This document shows positions 34,998 to 43,976 of a stretch of 64,000 nucleotides of DNA, piece after piece. Origin of the DNA: Planctomycetota bacterium (GTDB taxonomy: Bacteria; Planctomycetota; SZUA-567); NCBI GenBank assembly GCA_020060765.1, contig JAGUZQ010000052.1:1-64000 (forward strand). Direction: 5' to 3'. Position 1 is the stretch's first letter; each line of letters begins with the position of its first letter. The translations under genes were made by a program, and so were the position numbers. A model generated the notes under the pieces. The model made no database searches, had not been told where the DNA came from, and was given only the letters and a program-made list of their open reading frames with translations.

Positions 34998-36773
34998 ATG
35001 ATTGTCGAACCTGGAATAAAAGACGAGTTGCGCTGGTTTTATGAGGCACGCTTCGGCATGTTCGTCCATTTCGGCCTTTACTCGCTGCTGGGGAGAGGGG
35101 AGTGGGTGCAGTATCATGAGGGTATACCTCGCGCGGAGTACGGAAAATTATGCGGAAAATTCAATCCCAGTCGCTTTTGCGCGGAAGAATGGGTGGGGCT
35201 GGCCGAGGAAGCAGGTGCGAAATATATTGCAGTCACCGCCAAACACCACGACGGATTCTGTCTGTTCGATTCCGTGCTGACGGATTTTAAAATCACCAAC
35301 ACGCCATTCAAACGCGATCTGATCGGAGAATTGGCTCAGGCCTGCCAGCGGCGCGGTATGAGGATTGTATTCTATTATTCACAGCCGGACTGGCACCATC
35401 CGAATTACCTTCACCACCCCGGAGCCTTCAAGGATCTGCCCCATCCGCCAGCAAACGACAGGCCGGACTGGCCGGCTTACGTGAAATACTACATGGGGCA
35501 GGTCGAGGAGCTATGCACCAAATACGGACGCATAGACGGTATCTGGTTCGACGGTTCGCACAAGACGGTGGAGGAATGGCGGGGTCGCGAGATTTACGCC
35601 CTGATCAAACAGCACCAACCCCACGCTGTTGTCAACGACCGGGGGCGTTGCGGGGATTTCTTCACGCCGGAGCGCTCCTTGCCGGAAGACCTTACCGATT
35701 TCATGTTTGAGGCCTGCGAATCCATCAGCCCGAGTTCCTGGGGTTATCAAGGCGATACGGCCTCCTATTCCGCGCCGTATCTGCTCGACAGCCTGATCAG
35801 GATGGCTTGTGCCGGGGGTAATTACCTGCTGAACGTAGGGCCGACCCCCGACGGCAGGATACCAGAAAACCAGGCGCGGGTCATGCGTGTGATCGGACAA
35901 TGGCTTAAAATAAACGGAAATGCAATATACCATACCGACCCGGTTCGCCTCAGCCCTCCACGGAAAAAGTCGCCCAAAGTGAGGTTTCTCGACGAAGAAG
36001 GTGTTGTCGTGCGCAAGCGCATGCTGGAAGAATTCGACTACAGACCGCTGCCCGCCGAGGATTTCGGCTTTACGCGAACCGGGGACAGGCTTTACCTTCA
36101 TTGCCGGAAATGGCCGGAAATCGATCAGTTCACCGTGCCCGGAATCAAGTCCGCGCCGACAAAGGCCAAGCTGCTTGCCTCAGGAGAGGAAATTGCATTC
36201 CGGGTGGACGGCGACGGACTGGAACTTAGCGGTCTGCCACCCGCTCCTCCCGGAGCATTACCGCAGGTTATCGAATTTACCTTTTCCAAACCGCCGAGGC
36301 TGGACGTTACAGCTAATCCAGTCAAGGAAACTGTTCTCTGCCGGATAAGCGAAAGCGGCGCGACAGAACTGCCGGCCGGGAAAGCGGAATTCACCGGTTA
36401 TGGGGTCAAAGGCACCAAACTGCGCCTCGTCGTGGAAGGGGAACGGGAAATGATCGACGGCTGGTGGGTTCCGGAGCAGGAAGCGCACTGGCGGGTTTAT
36501 TGCCCCCGGGCTGGCGCGTACACGCTAAGCGTGCTGGGCGGATGCGCAAAAAACGATACCGGCGCGGTCATCAGAATCGCGGGGGCGGGCAGTCAGGAAC
36601 TAAAAGTTGACATGCCGCCGCTGTCGGATGACGGCGGATTCAACCTGGCAGAAGCCGGCATAATCGAACTTGCCGTCGGGGAGTCGGTTATCGCTGTCAA
36701 TCCCGCCAAGCTGAAATGGGGCTATATTTTCGGGCGAATAGAAAAACTCATACTGGAGCCGGTGACGCAATGA
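34998..36773 (+). CDS. Alpha-L-fucosidase, GH29
   Basis: GH29 enzymes release L-fucose from oligosaccharides. The barrel shows FGMFVHFGLYS (residues 19-29), AKHHDGFCLFDS with the substrate-binding His pair (81-92) and the nucleophile D185 in DGIWFDGSHK. LLNVGPTPDGRIP ends the catalytic part near residue 325, and two beta domains follow (about 340-430 and 480-591). There is no signal peptide, so it should be cytoplasmic. The ATG at 34998 follows GGAGAGCAGGAC. The divergent AraC gene is the likely regulator. The length (591) is longer than minimal GH29 proteins because of the second C-terminal beta domain. Confidence 0.93.
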   Translation: MIVEPGIKDELRWFYEARFGMFVHFGLYSLLGRGEWVQYHEGIPRAEYGKLCGKFNPSRFCAEEWVGLAEEAGAKYIAVTAKHHDGFCLFDSVLTDFKITNTPFKRDLIGELAQACQRRGMRIVFYYSQPDWHHPNYLHHPGAFKDLPHPPANDRPDWPAYVKYYMGQVEELCTKYGRIDGIWFDGSHKTVEEWRGREIYALIKQHQPHAVVNDRGRCGDFFTPERSLPEDLTDFMFEACESISPSSWGYQGDTASYSAPYLLDSLIRMACAGGNYLLNVGPTPDGRIPENQARVMRVIGQWLKINGNAIYHTDPVRLSPPRKKSPKVRFLDEEGVVVRKRMLEEFDYRPLPAEDFGFTRTGDRLYLHCRKWPEIDQFTVPGIKSAPTKAKLLASGEEIAFRVDGDGLELSGLPPAPPGALPQVIEFTFSKPPRLDVTANPVKETVLCRISESGATELPAGKAEFTGYGVKGTKLRLVVEGEREMIDGWWVPEQEAHWRVYCPRAGAYTLSVLGGCAKNDTGAVIRIAGAGSQELKVDMPPLSDDGGFNLAEAGIIELAVGESVIAVNPAKLKWGYIFGRIEKLILEPVTQ

Positions 36774-36793
36774 GAGAGACATAAATACCGTAA

Positions 36794-36820
36794 CGCCCTT
36801 GTCATCCTCTGACAAGGGCG
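36794..36820. terminator. Hairpin after the fucosidase gene
   Basis: CGCCCTTGTCA (36794-36804) and TGACAAGGGCG (36810-36820) form an 11-bp perfect stem with a 5-base loop, 20 bases after the stop. The T-tract is poor (ATAATTTT), so it may be a weak or Rho-assisted terminator. The following stretch to 37213 holds no gene that I can support. Confidence 0.6.
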
Positions 36821-37213
36821 ATAATTTTGGCACGGGAAACGAACCCAGGCGAAAAAGCAGGCCTTGCTTTCTGGTATTCCAGAATCACACAAGTCCCCAA
36901 TTGACATGATTTTGACAGGGAAGTCCTTCGGTTATATCCTTGCCGGGAAAAGACTTTCGGCGAAACAATCGACAATCGTTTCATAATCTCATTCTGAAAT
37001 GGCAGTAGCAGTAAAGGCCACAGATGCAGGCAATATAATCCACTCAATGGCAGCCTTCGAAACCACCTATTGATCCAACCCGACACGCGCGCTTGTTGCT
37101 GCATCGCTGGCCGGCTTACTGCTTCCGATTCGAGGTACGCCTCGCGGACAACTCATCCTCCGCCTGATTTATCCTGACGCAACGGCTTTTCTCACAGCGC
37201 GTCGATGAACTAG

Positions 37214-37380
37214 CTACCCCAGTCAGGGCTATCGCATTAAAATCCCCCTCTCCCCCTCAGGGGGCGAGGGAACTTGTTTTGCCCTTCAATGAAGCTTTCA
37301 CGGTAAAGTGCAGATGCCACCTGGGCGTATTAATTCCCGAAACACAGCTATGTTTAATGCGATAGCCCTGCTACCCCAGT
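37214..37380. mobile_element. Complete 147-bp MITE with target-site duplication
   Basis: CAGGGCTATCGCATTAAA (37224-37241) and its exact reverse complement (37353-37370) form 18-bp terminal inverted repeats. The element is flanked on both sides by the direct repeat CTACCCCAGT (37214-37223 and 37371-37380), a 10-bp target duplication. It contains the C-rich/G-rich hairpin core and no reading frame. A second copy's right end is at 110-127. No matching transposase lies in the window, so it must have been mobilised in trans. Confidence 0.88.
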
Positions 37381-37476
37381 GCATTCTGGTCACTATACTA
37401 TTGTAATGCGCCATAAGATGCTTATAATATTGTCGTTGATCTTAGCCCGTGCAGGAAAATTACAAGCGAGCGAAAA

Positions 37477-38598
37477 ATGATCTTTCAAAACATGCCTGAC
37501 CTGAGCGGTAACGAACGTAAATATGTGCTGGACTGCATCGACACCAACTGGATTTCCTCGATGGGCAGTTACATCACCCGGTTCGAGGAATCTTTCTCCG
37601 CCCTCTGCGGCTGCCGCCATGGTGTTGCCTGCGCCAACGGCACTGCCGCGTTGCACCTGGCCTTCGCGGCGTTGGGGATCGGCTTCGGCGACGAGGTGAT
37701 TGTGCCGGATTTCACCCTGATCGCCGATTCCAACATGGTGATACTGGCGGGGGCGAAACCGGTCTTCGTCGATGTGGATCGGGAAACCTGGTGTCTGGAC
37801 CCGGAAAAAATCGAAGCGGCGATAACCCCGCGCACCAAGGCTATTCTCGCCGTGCATATGTACGGCCACCCCTGCGACATTGACAGGCTGCAAGCCATTG
37901 CCGACAGTCACGGGTTATTGCTGATCGAGGACGCGGCGCAGGGGCATGGCACGGAATATAAAGGTCGGCAGGTCGGCGGCTTCGGCCGGGTCGGTTGTTT
38001 CAGCTTTTACGCCAGCAAGACCCTCACTACCGGCGAGGGCGGCATGGTAGTGACTAACGACGAAGAAATCGCCCAGCGCCTGCGCCTGTTGCGCAGCCAC
38101 GGGTTCGAGGGCACGGGGCGGCAATACGTCCACCGCGTACTCGGGTTCAACTATCGCCTGACCAATCTCCAAGCCGCGATCGGTCTGGCGCAGACCGAGT
38201 GTATCGCGGAGAAAGTGGCGCGCAAGCGGGAGATTGCCAAGCAGTATTCAGGCCTGCTCAAGGGGTTGCCCGGCCTGCTTCTGCCGACGGAAAAAGACTG
38301 GGCCAAGTCAACCTACTGGAATTACACGGTGGTGATCGAGGATGATTTTCCGGCTTCCCGGGAGGAAGTCGGCGCCGCCTTCGACGCGGCGAAGGTACAG
38401 ACGCGGATGCCGTTTAACGCGCTGCACCGGCAGCCGGTATATGTCGAGGGACGCGATCCGCGTTTTCCCGCAACCGGCGGGAATTTCCCCGTGTCGGAAT
38501 GGTTGAGCGACCGCGCCCTTTGCCTGCCGTCGGGCGTGGGGCTGACTGCCGCCGAGGTTGAAACCGTAGCCGGGGTGTTACGCAAATTCAGCGCTTGA
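37477..38598 (+). CDS. DegT/DnrJ/EryC1 aminotransferase, perosamine-synthase-like
   Basis: PLP-dependent sugar aminotransferase of 373 residues. The catalytic lysine is K181 in SFYASKTLTTGEGG; the PLP phosphate and ring contacts are in ANGTAALHLAF and IEDAAQGHG. The sequence most resembles GDP-perosamine synthases, which transaminate GDP-4-keto-6-deoxymannose. That substrate is exactly the product of the GDP-mannose 4,6-dehydratase encoded at 41125-42135, which supports the call. It starts a plus-strand run of sugar and methyl transferases. The ribosome binding site is weak. Confidence 0.88.
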   Translation: MIFQNMPDLSGNERKYVLDCIDTNWISSMGSYITRFEESFSALCGCRHGVACANGTAALHLAFAALGIGFGDEVIVPDFTLIADSNMVILAGAKPVFVDVDRETWCLDPEKIEAAITPRTKAILAVHMYGHPCDIDRLQAIADSHGLLLIEDAAQGHGTEYKGRQVGGFGRVGCFSFYASKTLTTGEGGMVVTNDEEIAQRLRLLRSHGFEGTGRQYVHRVLGFNYRLTNLQAAIGLAQTECIAEKVARKREIAKQYSGLLKGLPGLLLPTEKDWAKSTYWNYTVVIEDDFPASREEVGAAFDAAKVQTRMPFNALHRQPVYVEGRDPRFPATGGNFPVSEWLSDRALCLPSGVGLTAAEVETVAGVLRKFSA

Positions 38599-38610
38599 CA
38601 AGGAGAAAGC

Positions 38611-39327
38611 TTGAGACCCGAGGGCAAGAAGGTGTCGGTGGTGCTTCCCACCTATTGCGAAAAGGACAATATCGTCCCGCTGATCCACGGCCTTCACGAA
38701 AATATCGCCGCGCCGCTGGAGATTATCGTGGTGGATGACGCCTCGCCCGACGGCACCGCCGACGTGGTTGCGGCGCTCGCCGATCCGGACGTTAAGCTGA
38801 TCCGGCGCAAGGCGCGGGGACTGGCGGCGGCTTTCAACCGCGGGATTATCGAAAGCACCGGCGACATCATCTGCTGGATGGACGCCGACACCTGTATGCC
38901 GCCGGAAGTGCTCAGGCAGATGGTGGACAAACTGGACGAATACGACATCGCCATCGGCTCCCGCTACGCCGAGGGCGGCAGCGACAACCGCGCGTGGGTG
39001 CGCGTGACTTCCAGCCGGATGGTCAACGGCTTCGCCCGCTGGCTGCTGGGCGGCGGCATCGGCGACTATGACAGCGGCTTCATTGCCATCCGGCGCGAGG
39101 TCTTCGACCACGTCACCATCATGCCCTACGGCTACGGCGAATATTTCATCGAGATGATCTGCGACGCCCATCGTTCGGGTTTGAAAATCACCGAAGTAGG
39201 CTATGCCTTCAAGGATCGCACCGAGGGCTTCAGCAAATCCATGCCTTCCCTGTTTTCGTTCATGCGCACGGGCACGCATTATTTTTACCGCATCGTCAAG
39301 GTCTGGTCGCGACTGGGGGGAAAGTGA
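38611..39327 (+). CDS. Glycosyltransferase family 2 (dolichol-phosphate-mannose synthase-like)
   Basis: A 238-residue GT-A fold protein beginning SVVLPTYCEKDNI, with DDASPDGT and the metal-binding D-x-D in WMDADTC. No membrane segments are present, as in polyprenyl-phosphate mannosyl/glucosyl synthases. The start is TTG at 38611, with AAGGAG at 5-base spacing. It could load a sugar on a lipid carrier for the GT-C enzyme encoded at 42132-43676. Confidence 0.9.
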   Translation: MRPEGKKVSVVLPTYCEKDNIVPLIHGLHENIAAPLEIIVVDDASPDGTADVVAALADPDVKLIRRKARGLAAAFNRGIIESTGDIICWMDADTCMPPEVLRQMVDKLDEYDIAIGSRYAEGGSDNRAWVRVTSSRMVNGFARWLLGGGIGDYDSGFIAIRREVFDHVTIMPYGYGEYFIEMICDAHRSGLKITEVGYAFKDRTEGFSKSMPSLFSFMRTGTHYFYRIVKVWSRLGGK

Positions 39328-39328
39328 T

Positions 39329-39724
39329 TTGTTTGGCGACCTGGCTGTCACTACCCCGAATTTTGTCCGGGAAGACGCGCGCGGTCTGTTCGTGGAAATC
39401 CTGAACGGCGGCGGCTGGGAAACCGTAATCCACGGCTCCATGCAGACCGGCGCCGAGCTGGGGAATCATTATCACCGCGACTGCAACGCTTTCTTCTACC
39501 TGTTGCGCGGCGAGGCTGAGGTCAGCGTCAGGCAGATTGACGAAAACTCCGTCCGAGTCGCGAAATTACAGGCCAGGGAAGGCGTCTGGTTCAAGCCGCT
39601 GGAAACCCACCGCATAGTTTTTCTCGCCGATGCGGATTTTCTTCTGCTGAAAGACAAACCCTTCGACAAGGACGCGCCGGATTTGCATCCCTGCCCGGTT
39701 TCCCCCGCAGAGGAACAAGCGTGA
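39329..39724 (+). CDS. Cupin-domain sugar-biosynthesis protein
   Basis: A 131-residue cupin with GNHYHRDCNAFFYLLRGEAEV and ETHRIVF (metal-type His/Glu pattern). It resembles WxcM/FdtA-like sugar isomerase-type cupins and small cupins in capsule clusters. The start is uncertain: a TTG at 39329 after GGGGGAAAG is preferred because longer forms read back into the GT2 gene in another frame. Its TGA overlaps the GTG start of the next gene. Confidence 0.7.
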   Translation: MFGDLAVTTPNFVREDARGLFVEILNGGGWETVIHGSMQTGAELGNHYHRDCNAFFYLLRGEAEVSVRQIDENSVRVAKLQAREGVWFKPLETHRIVFLADADFLLLKDKPFDKDAPDLHPCPVSPAEEQA

Positions 39725-40455
39725 ATAACGACGAATATGGCAGGATGAGGGACTGCGAGGAGAACCACTGGTGGTTCCGTGCCTTGCACCGCTATCTTTT
39801 GCGCTTTATCCCGGAAACGCGGGAGCCGAAAAAGGCTTTAGACATCGGCGCCGGTACGGGCGGGCTGATGCTGAAACTGCGGGAGCGCGGTTATGCCTGC
39901 ACGGGCGTTGACCTTTCTCCCCTGGCGGTGGAATCGTTGCGGGAGAGAGGCTTCGTCGATTCCCGCGTGGCCGACGCCAACTCGCTGCCGTTTGCGGAAA
40001 ACAGTTTCGATCTGATCACCTGCATTGATATTTTCGAGTGCGAGGAAGTCGACCCGCCGCGCGCAATCGCCGAGGCGGTGCGCGTACTCAAGCCGGGAGG
40101 ACAGGGAATTTTTCAGATGCCTGCTCACCAATGGCTGCTCAGCGAACATGACCGCGCCATCCATTCCGTGCGGCGGCTGAATCTCAGGCAGTTCAAAGCC
40201 TTGTTCGATCTTCCGGAAATCAGGATCGAAAAAGCGACTTATTTTTTCTGCTTTTTATTTCCGTTGATGGCGGCGTGGAAACTGCTGAATCCGCCGCGGG
40301 ACAAGCCGCGGGATGAAGCCGTGTCTGATGTGACTATGCCCAATGCGGCGGTAAACGCTTTGCTTTCGATTCCCTGCTGGCTGGAAAGCAGGTTGTTGCC
40401 GACACTGCCGCTGCCGATGGGAACTTCCGTCTGCGCCGTAATCAGGAAGATCTGA
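39721..40455 (+). CDS. Class I SAM-dependent methyltransferase
   Basis: A 244-residue methyltransferase with motif I LDIGAGTGGLMLKL (residues 40-53), the acidic end of strand 2 in GVDLSPLAVE and CIDIFECEEV after it. It begins with GTG at 39721, overlapping the cupin stop. It probably methylates the sugar chain or its carrier. Its TGA overlaps the next ATG (TGATG). Confidence 0.88.
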   Translation: MNNDEYGRMRDCEENHWWFRALHRYLLRFIPETREPKKALDIGAGTGGLMLKLRERGYACTGVDLSPLAVESLRERGFVDSRVADANSLPFAENSFDLITCIDIFECEEVDPPRAIAEAVRVLKPGGQGIFQMPAHQWLLSEHDRAIHSVRRLNLRQFKALFDLPEIRIEKATYFFCFLFPLMAAWKLLNPPRDKPRDEAVSDVTMPNAAVNALLSIPCWLESRLLPTLPLPMGTSVCAVIRKI

Positions 40456-41057
40456 TGGGACTGCTGGAAAATTTTGAAAATACCGGATTGCACCGCTGGC
40501 TGAAATATCGGTTAAATCAGCGCCTGATAGAGTTTCTGCGCCGCGAGGCGCTGGCGGGAAAAAGCGGGGCGGTGGTGGGAGAGCTGGCCTGCGGTTCCGG
40601 CTACGGGGCGCACCTGCTGGCGCAACTGCCGGAAGTCGGGCGCAGCGTGGCGATGGATATTTCGCGCGAGTTGCATGACCAGGCGAACTTTTCCGAATTT
40701 TCCGCAGAATTTATTTTAGGCGACTTGTATAATCCGCCTTTCGAGCCGGAAACCTTTGACCTGACCTGGAACAGTTCCGCTATCGAGCATTTTCCCGATC
40801 CTGCCGGAGCTATCCGCAAAATGGCGGAACTGACTAAACCGGGAGGATTCGTCTTTGTGGGCATACCCTATTTTTATGGCCCGCTGGCCAGTTATCACGT
40901 CGCGCCAACCGAGGCCATGCGGGAATGGCTTGGAAGACCGTATACAGACGCAGAGCTGGGCGGCATGATGAGAAATTGCAGGCTTGCACCGGTCAGGCGG
41001 ATTGTGTATTTCTTCCGGTTTTTTCTGGGTCTGCTTGCCCGGAAAGTTATAAGCTAA
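40455..41057 (+). CDS. Class I SAM-dependent methyltransferase
   Basis: A 200-residue methyltransferase with motif I GELACGSGYGAHLL, AMDISREL and the motif III-like NSSAIEHFPDPAGAI. It is translationally coupled to the upstream methyltransferase (one-base overlap). The last 60 residues contain aromatic-rich and hydrophobic stretches (PYFYGPLASYHVAP, FFRFFLGLLARK) that may contact membrane. It ends in a hairpin facing the convergent gmd gene. Confidence 0.85.
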   Translation: MGLLENFENTGLHRWLKYRLNQRLIEFLRREALAGKSGAVVGELACGSGYGAHLLAQLPEVGRSVAMDISRELHDQANFSEFSAEFILGDLYNPPFEPETFDLTWNSSAIEHFPDPAGAIRKMAELTKPGGFVFVGIPYFYGPLASYHVAPTEAMREWLGRPYTDAELGGMMRNCRLAPVRRIVYFFRFFLGLLARKVIS

Positions 41058-41087
41058 AAAAGCATAAATTACTTTTTTAGCTTATAA
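41047..41087. terminator. Bidirectional hairpin terminator between convergent genes
   Basis: A perfect 16-bp stem (41047-41062 with 41072-41087) has a 9-base loop, and includes A6 and T6 tracts on its two arms, so it can terminate transcription in both directions. It overlaps the stop codon of the methyltransferase gene and lies downstream of gmd. Confidence 0.75.
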
Positions 41088-41089
41088 AT

Positions 41090-41123
41090 AGCCCTCAACC
41101 CGACTTTTTACACACCTTCCAAT
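41090..41123 (-). repeat. Inverted copy of the GGTGTGTGAAAAGTCGG repeat
   Basis: On the minus strand this reads GGTGTGTAAAAAGTCGGGTT followed by GAGGGCT, like 18638-18664. It lies immediately after the gmd stop codon. Confidence 0.6.
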
Positions 41124-41124
41124 G

Positions 41125-42135
41125 TTACCAGGTAACGACCAGTTTTCCCGAAAGCTGGCGGTCGAGCTGGTCGCGGTCGGCGTCTATCATCATCCGCACC
41201 AATTCCTTGAAACCCACCTTCGGCGCCCACCCCAGTTTCTCCCGCGCCTTGGCCGGATTGCCTTCCAGATGGTTGACTTCGACCGGTCGCAGATAGTCCG
41301 GGTCGAACTCGACATATTCCCGCCAGTCCAGACCGGCATAGCCAAACGCCTCCTCCAGGAATTCCCGGACGGTGTGGGTCTCTCCCGTGGCGATTACGTA
41401 GTCCTCGGGTTTGTCCTGTTGCAGCATCAGCCACATCGCCTCCACGTAATCGCCGGCAAAGCCCCAGTCGCGCTTGGCGTCGAGGTTGCCCAGGTAGAGT
41501 TTATCCTGCAGTTTGCGTTCGATGCGGGCAATGGCGCGGGTGATCTTGCGGGTGACGAAGGTCTCGCCGCGGCGGGGAGACTCGTGATTGAACAGGATGC
41601 CGTTGCAGGCGTAAATGCCGAAACTCTCGCGGTAGTTGACGGTGATCCAGTGCGCGTAAAGCTTCGCGGCGGCGTAGGGGCTACAGGGCGCGAAGGGAGT
41701 GGTTTCGCTTTGCGGCCGCTGGGGAAAATTGCCGTACATCTCCGAGGTTCCGGCCTGGTAGAATTTCGTGGCCACCCCGGAATCACGAATCGCCTCCAAC
41801 AGCCGGATGGCACCGATGGCGGTGACGTTGCCGGTGTATTCGGGAATGTCGAAACTGACGCGGACATGGCTTTGCGCGGCCAGGTTATAGACTTCGTCGG
41901 GTTTGATGGCTCCCATCAGCTTGGTCAGGTTGGTGCCGTCGGAGAGGTCGCCGAAGTGCCGGAACAGCCGCGCCTCGCGCCGGTGCTCGTCGCGGTAGAG
42001 GTGGTCGATCCGGGCGGTGTTGAAGGTCGAAGTCCGGCGGACGATGCCGTGTACCTCGTAGCCTTTTTGCAGCAGCAGTTCGGTCAGATAAGAGCCGTCC
42101 TGCCCGGTGATGCCGGTGATGATGGCTTTTTTCAC
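41125..42135 (-). CDS. gmd: GDP-mannose 4,6-dehydratase
   Basis: Converts GDP-D-mannose to GDP-4-keto-6-deoxy-D-mannose. The extended-SDR signature is [11 protein letters not shown] near residue 6, the active site T/S-E in [10 protein letters not shown] and Y-x3-K in SPYAAAKLY, plus [15 protein letters not shown] typical of GMD. The start is GTG at 42135, overlapping the TGA of the GT-C gene (GTGA) after GAGGAAGGGG; longer forms would run into that gene. With the aminotransferase at 37477 it makes the GDP-perosamine route. GMD also leads to GDP-fucose, but no fucose synthase is here. Confidence 0.96.
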   Translation of the reverse strand: MKKAIITGITGQDGSYLTELLLQKGYEVHGIVRRTSTFNTARIDHLYRDEHRREARLFRHFGDLSDGTNLTKLMGAIKPDEVYNLAAQSHVRVSFDIPEYTGNVTAIGAIRLLEAIRDSGVATKFYQAGTSEMYGNFPQRPQSETTPFAPCSPYAAAKLYAHWITVNYRESFGIYACNGILFNHESPRRGETFVTRKITRAIARIERKLQDKLYLGNLDAKRDWGFAGDYVEAMWLMLQQDKPEDYVIATGETHTVREFLEEAFGYAGLDWREYVEFDPDYLRPVEVNHLEGNPAKAREKLGWAPKVGFKELVRMMIDADRDQLDRQLSGKLVVTW

Positions 42136-43676
42136 AGTTGCGCCCCTTCCTCTATTGCCGATAGTTTCCGCCAAACCCGGTACTGTCCGAATTCGGCGAC
42201 TTTGCGGAAATTATGTCGGATGTAATCATCCATTTTACGGCACCCCTGTTTTGTACCCCAAATCATGTATTCCACCCGATGCTGTTCCATTTCGGCAATA
42301 GCAATATCAACATCCCTGTCAGTGTGAATAGAAGGATGAATATAAGGGTAACGCGTGGGATTCTTGAGATCGCAGATATGATAGATCACCATATCGTAGG
42401 AATAGCAGAGCACGTATCGGTTGGAGCCGATGTTCTCCAGATATTTTTTCAGGTCGATCACGGCCTGGTGCTGTTGCTTGTCCTTGAAACTGACCGGCCC
42501 TAAAGCGGATTGGATGGGACGGTCACGCCGGTAGCATTGCAGGGCGGTGGCCGACAGATTCTTCGCGCCCCAGAATGCAAGTCCGAAAACAATCAGCAAA
42601 GCGAAAACCCTCGCGGTTTTTCGCCCGCAGACAAAAAGGTTTTCCAGCCCTGCCGCCAGCAGGATGAACATACCGAATATCACCATGGTGAATTTATAAG
42701 GCGCGGCGAGATACAGCACCGACGCCCATACCGCCAGGGAAAGCAGCCACAGCAGAAAATATTCGGCCAAGCGCTCACGCTCCCCGTGTTGCCGCCATAA
42801 TAAAAACAGCCCCAGGATTAACGCCAGCGGAGGAGCCGCGTACATGATCTGCTGCTGCAGCCAGATTGACATAAGGGTGGGGGAATGAAGCAATGTGTCG
42901 TAAGGAAAGTGGCTTACCGAGGTGCGGAAATACGGATATGATGCCAGGAACGTGTGCGAATAAGAGAACTTCCGGACAATGGTTTCCTGGTAAAAAGCGC
43001 CGAAACTGGACAGACTGGCGATCAGCGCTGCCAGCCCGGCGCAACCAAGCAGAAAGCCAGAGGACAGGTAGACCAGTTCCCGCAAGGGTCGTCGCCATTC
43101 TTTGCGTTCGATGATGAACAGGCGAAACGCGAACCAGACCAGAATAGCCAGGCCGACCATTCCGCCCTTGACAATGTGGGACTCCAGTACGCAGAGCAGA
43201 AAAAAACCGGCGGTGATCCAGCCCCATCTGTTTTCACGATGCCTGACAGCGTACAACATGCAAAACAATACCGGGAACCAGAAAAAGGTCGACAGGCGGT
43301 GATGGGAATAAACGAAAAACGGAAGTTGGGAAAAGGGAATCAGGGCTCCGCACAGACAAGCCAGCCAGGGACGGATACGGAAGTATGAAAGCATGAACCA
43401 GGTCGCGCCTATCGCAACCGCCACGGTCAGCAGCAACATGGTGATTCGCGCCGTGTACATGGTGGGAGGGAAAAAGTGAAAAACGGCTCCCAGCAGCCAA
43501 CTGTTCAGCGGCTCAAGGTGCTGCGAGAGATCGAGATAGAGCCGCTCGCCCTGGTTAAGCCTGATGGCATCATGAAAGAAAAAGGCTTCATCGACGCAAA
43601 CGTAATCGGTGAGGTGCAGGCACAGGGGCAGACAGGCGAATATTATGATCGCAAACCAGACGCGTAGGTTTGACAT
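42132..43676 (-). CDS. Polytopic glycosyltransferase, GT-C (GT39/ArnT-like)
   Basis: This 514-residue protein has about ten membrane segments and an early acidic pair in [10 protein letters not shown] (residues 25-34), where GT-C enzymes carry their catalytic Asp/Glu in the first periplasmic loop. The soluble C-terminal third (about 400-514) ends with [17 protein letters not shown]. It is likely to transfer a lipid-linked sugar on the periplasmic side. Gene order (coupled to gmd, near GT2 and methyltransferases) places it in the surface glycan locus. AGGAACCC precedes the ATG. Confidence 0.82.
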   Translation of the reverse strand: MSNLRVWFAIIIFACLPLCLHLTDYVCVDEAFFFHDAIRLNQGERLYLDLSQHLEPLNSWLLGAVFHFFPPTMYTARITMLLLTVAVAIGATWFMLSYFRIRPWLACLCGALIPFSQLPFFVYSHHRLSTFFWFPVLFCMLYAVRHRENRWGWITAGFFLLCVLESHIVKGGMVGLAILVWFAFRLFIIERKEWRRPLRELVYLSSGFLLGCAGLAALIASLSSFGAFYQETIVRKFSYSHTFLASYPYFRTSVSHFPYDTLLHSPTLMSIWLQQQIMYAAPPLALILGLFLLWRQHGERERLAEYFLLWLLSLAVWASVLYLAAPYKFTMVIFGMFILLAAGLENLFVCGRKTARVFALLIVFGLAFWGAKNLSATALQCYRRDRPIQSALGPVSFKDKQQHQAVIDLKKYLENIGSNRYVLCYSYDMVIYHICDLKNPTRYPYIHPSIHTDRDVDIAIAEMEQHRVEYMIWGTKQGCRKMDDYIRHNFRKVAEFGQYRVWRKLSAIEEGAQL

Positions 43677-43687
43677 TTGGGTTCCTA

Positions 43688-43867
43688 TTAATTTGCAGAG
43701 TACCGGTAATTCCCCGACAAAATCAGCGTTTTTTTGCGTGGCGGGATGCGCTTGCTTCTCTCGATCAAAAGCCCGGACGACTCCAGCGTCCGGCGCATTG
43801 CATCTCTTTTGGTATCGGCATAAAGCTCTTTCGGTTCCGCCTCGGTCAGGATGACTTCGGCCAACAT
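43688..43867 (-). CDS. Short ORF, probably a gene remnant next to an IS
   Basis: A 59-residue frame starting at ATG 43867 (MLAEVILTEAEPKELYADT...) has charged, coding-like composition and stops 11 bases before the GT-C start, as an upstream operon gene would. Upstream the same frame soon meets a stop, and an IS end lies at 43977, so this may be the 3' end of a gene broken by the insertion. I do not recognise it. Confidence 0.3.
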   Translation of the reverse strand: MLAEVILTEAEPKELYADTKRDAMRRTLESSGLLIERSKRIPPRKKTLILSGNYRYSAN

Positions 43868-43976
43868 TTCAACATCCTGATTGAAGCATCCTTCCTGTTC
43901 TTTTGCAAGAGGATTCGGAAATTTTCTCGTTCTGGTTCGGCGGTCGATTCTTTATCCCGCAAGATTTCGTTGGGGC

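Noticed and set aside
34942-35001. Leader peptide before the fucosidase, starting at ATT after AAGGAG and ending in an ATGA overlap
   Set aside because: The spacing and coupling are striking, but ATT is an extremely rare start codon and the 19 codons show no attenuator-type residues; it may be a relic of a lost start.
36802-37104. 100-codon open frame in the gap after the fucosidase
   Set aside because: No ribosome binding site, mixed hydrophobic content without a pattern, and it overlaps the fucosidase terminator hairpin.
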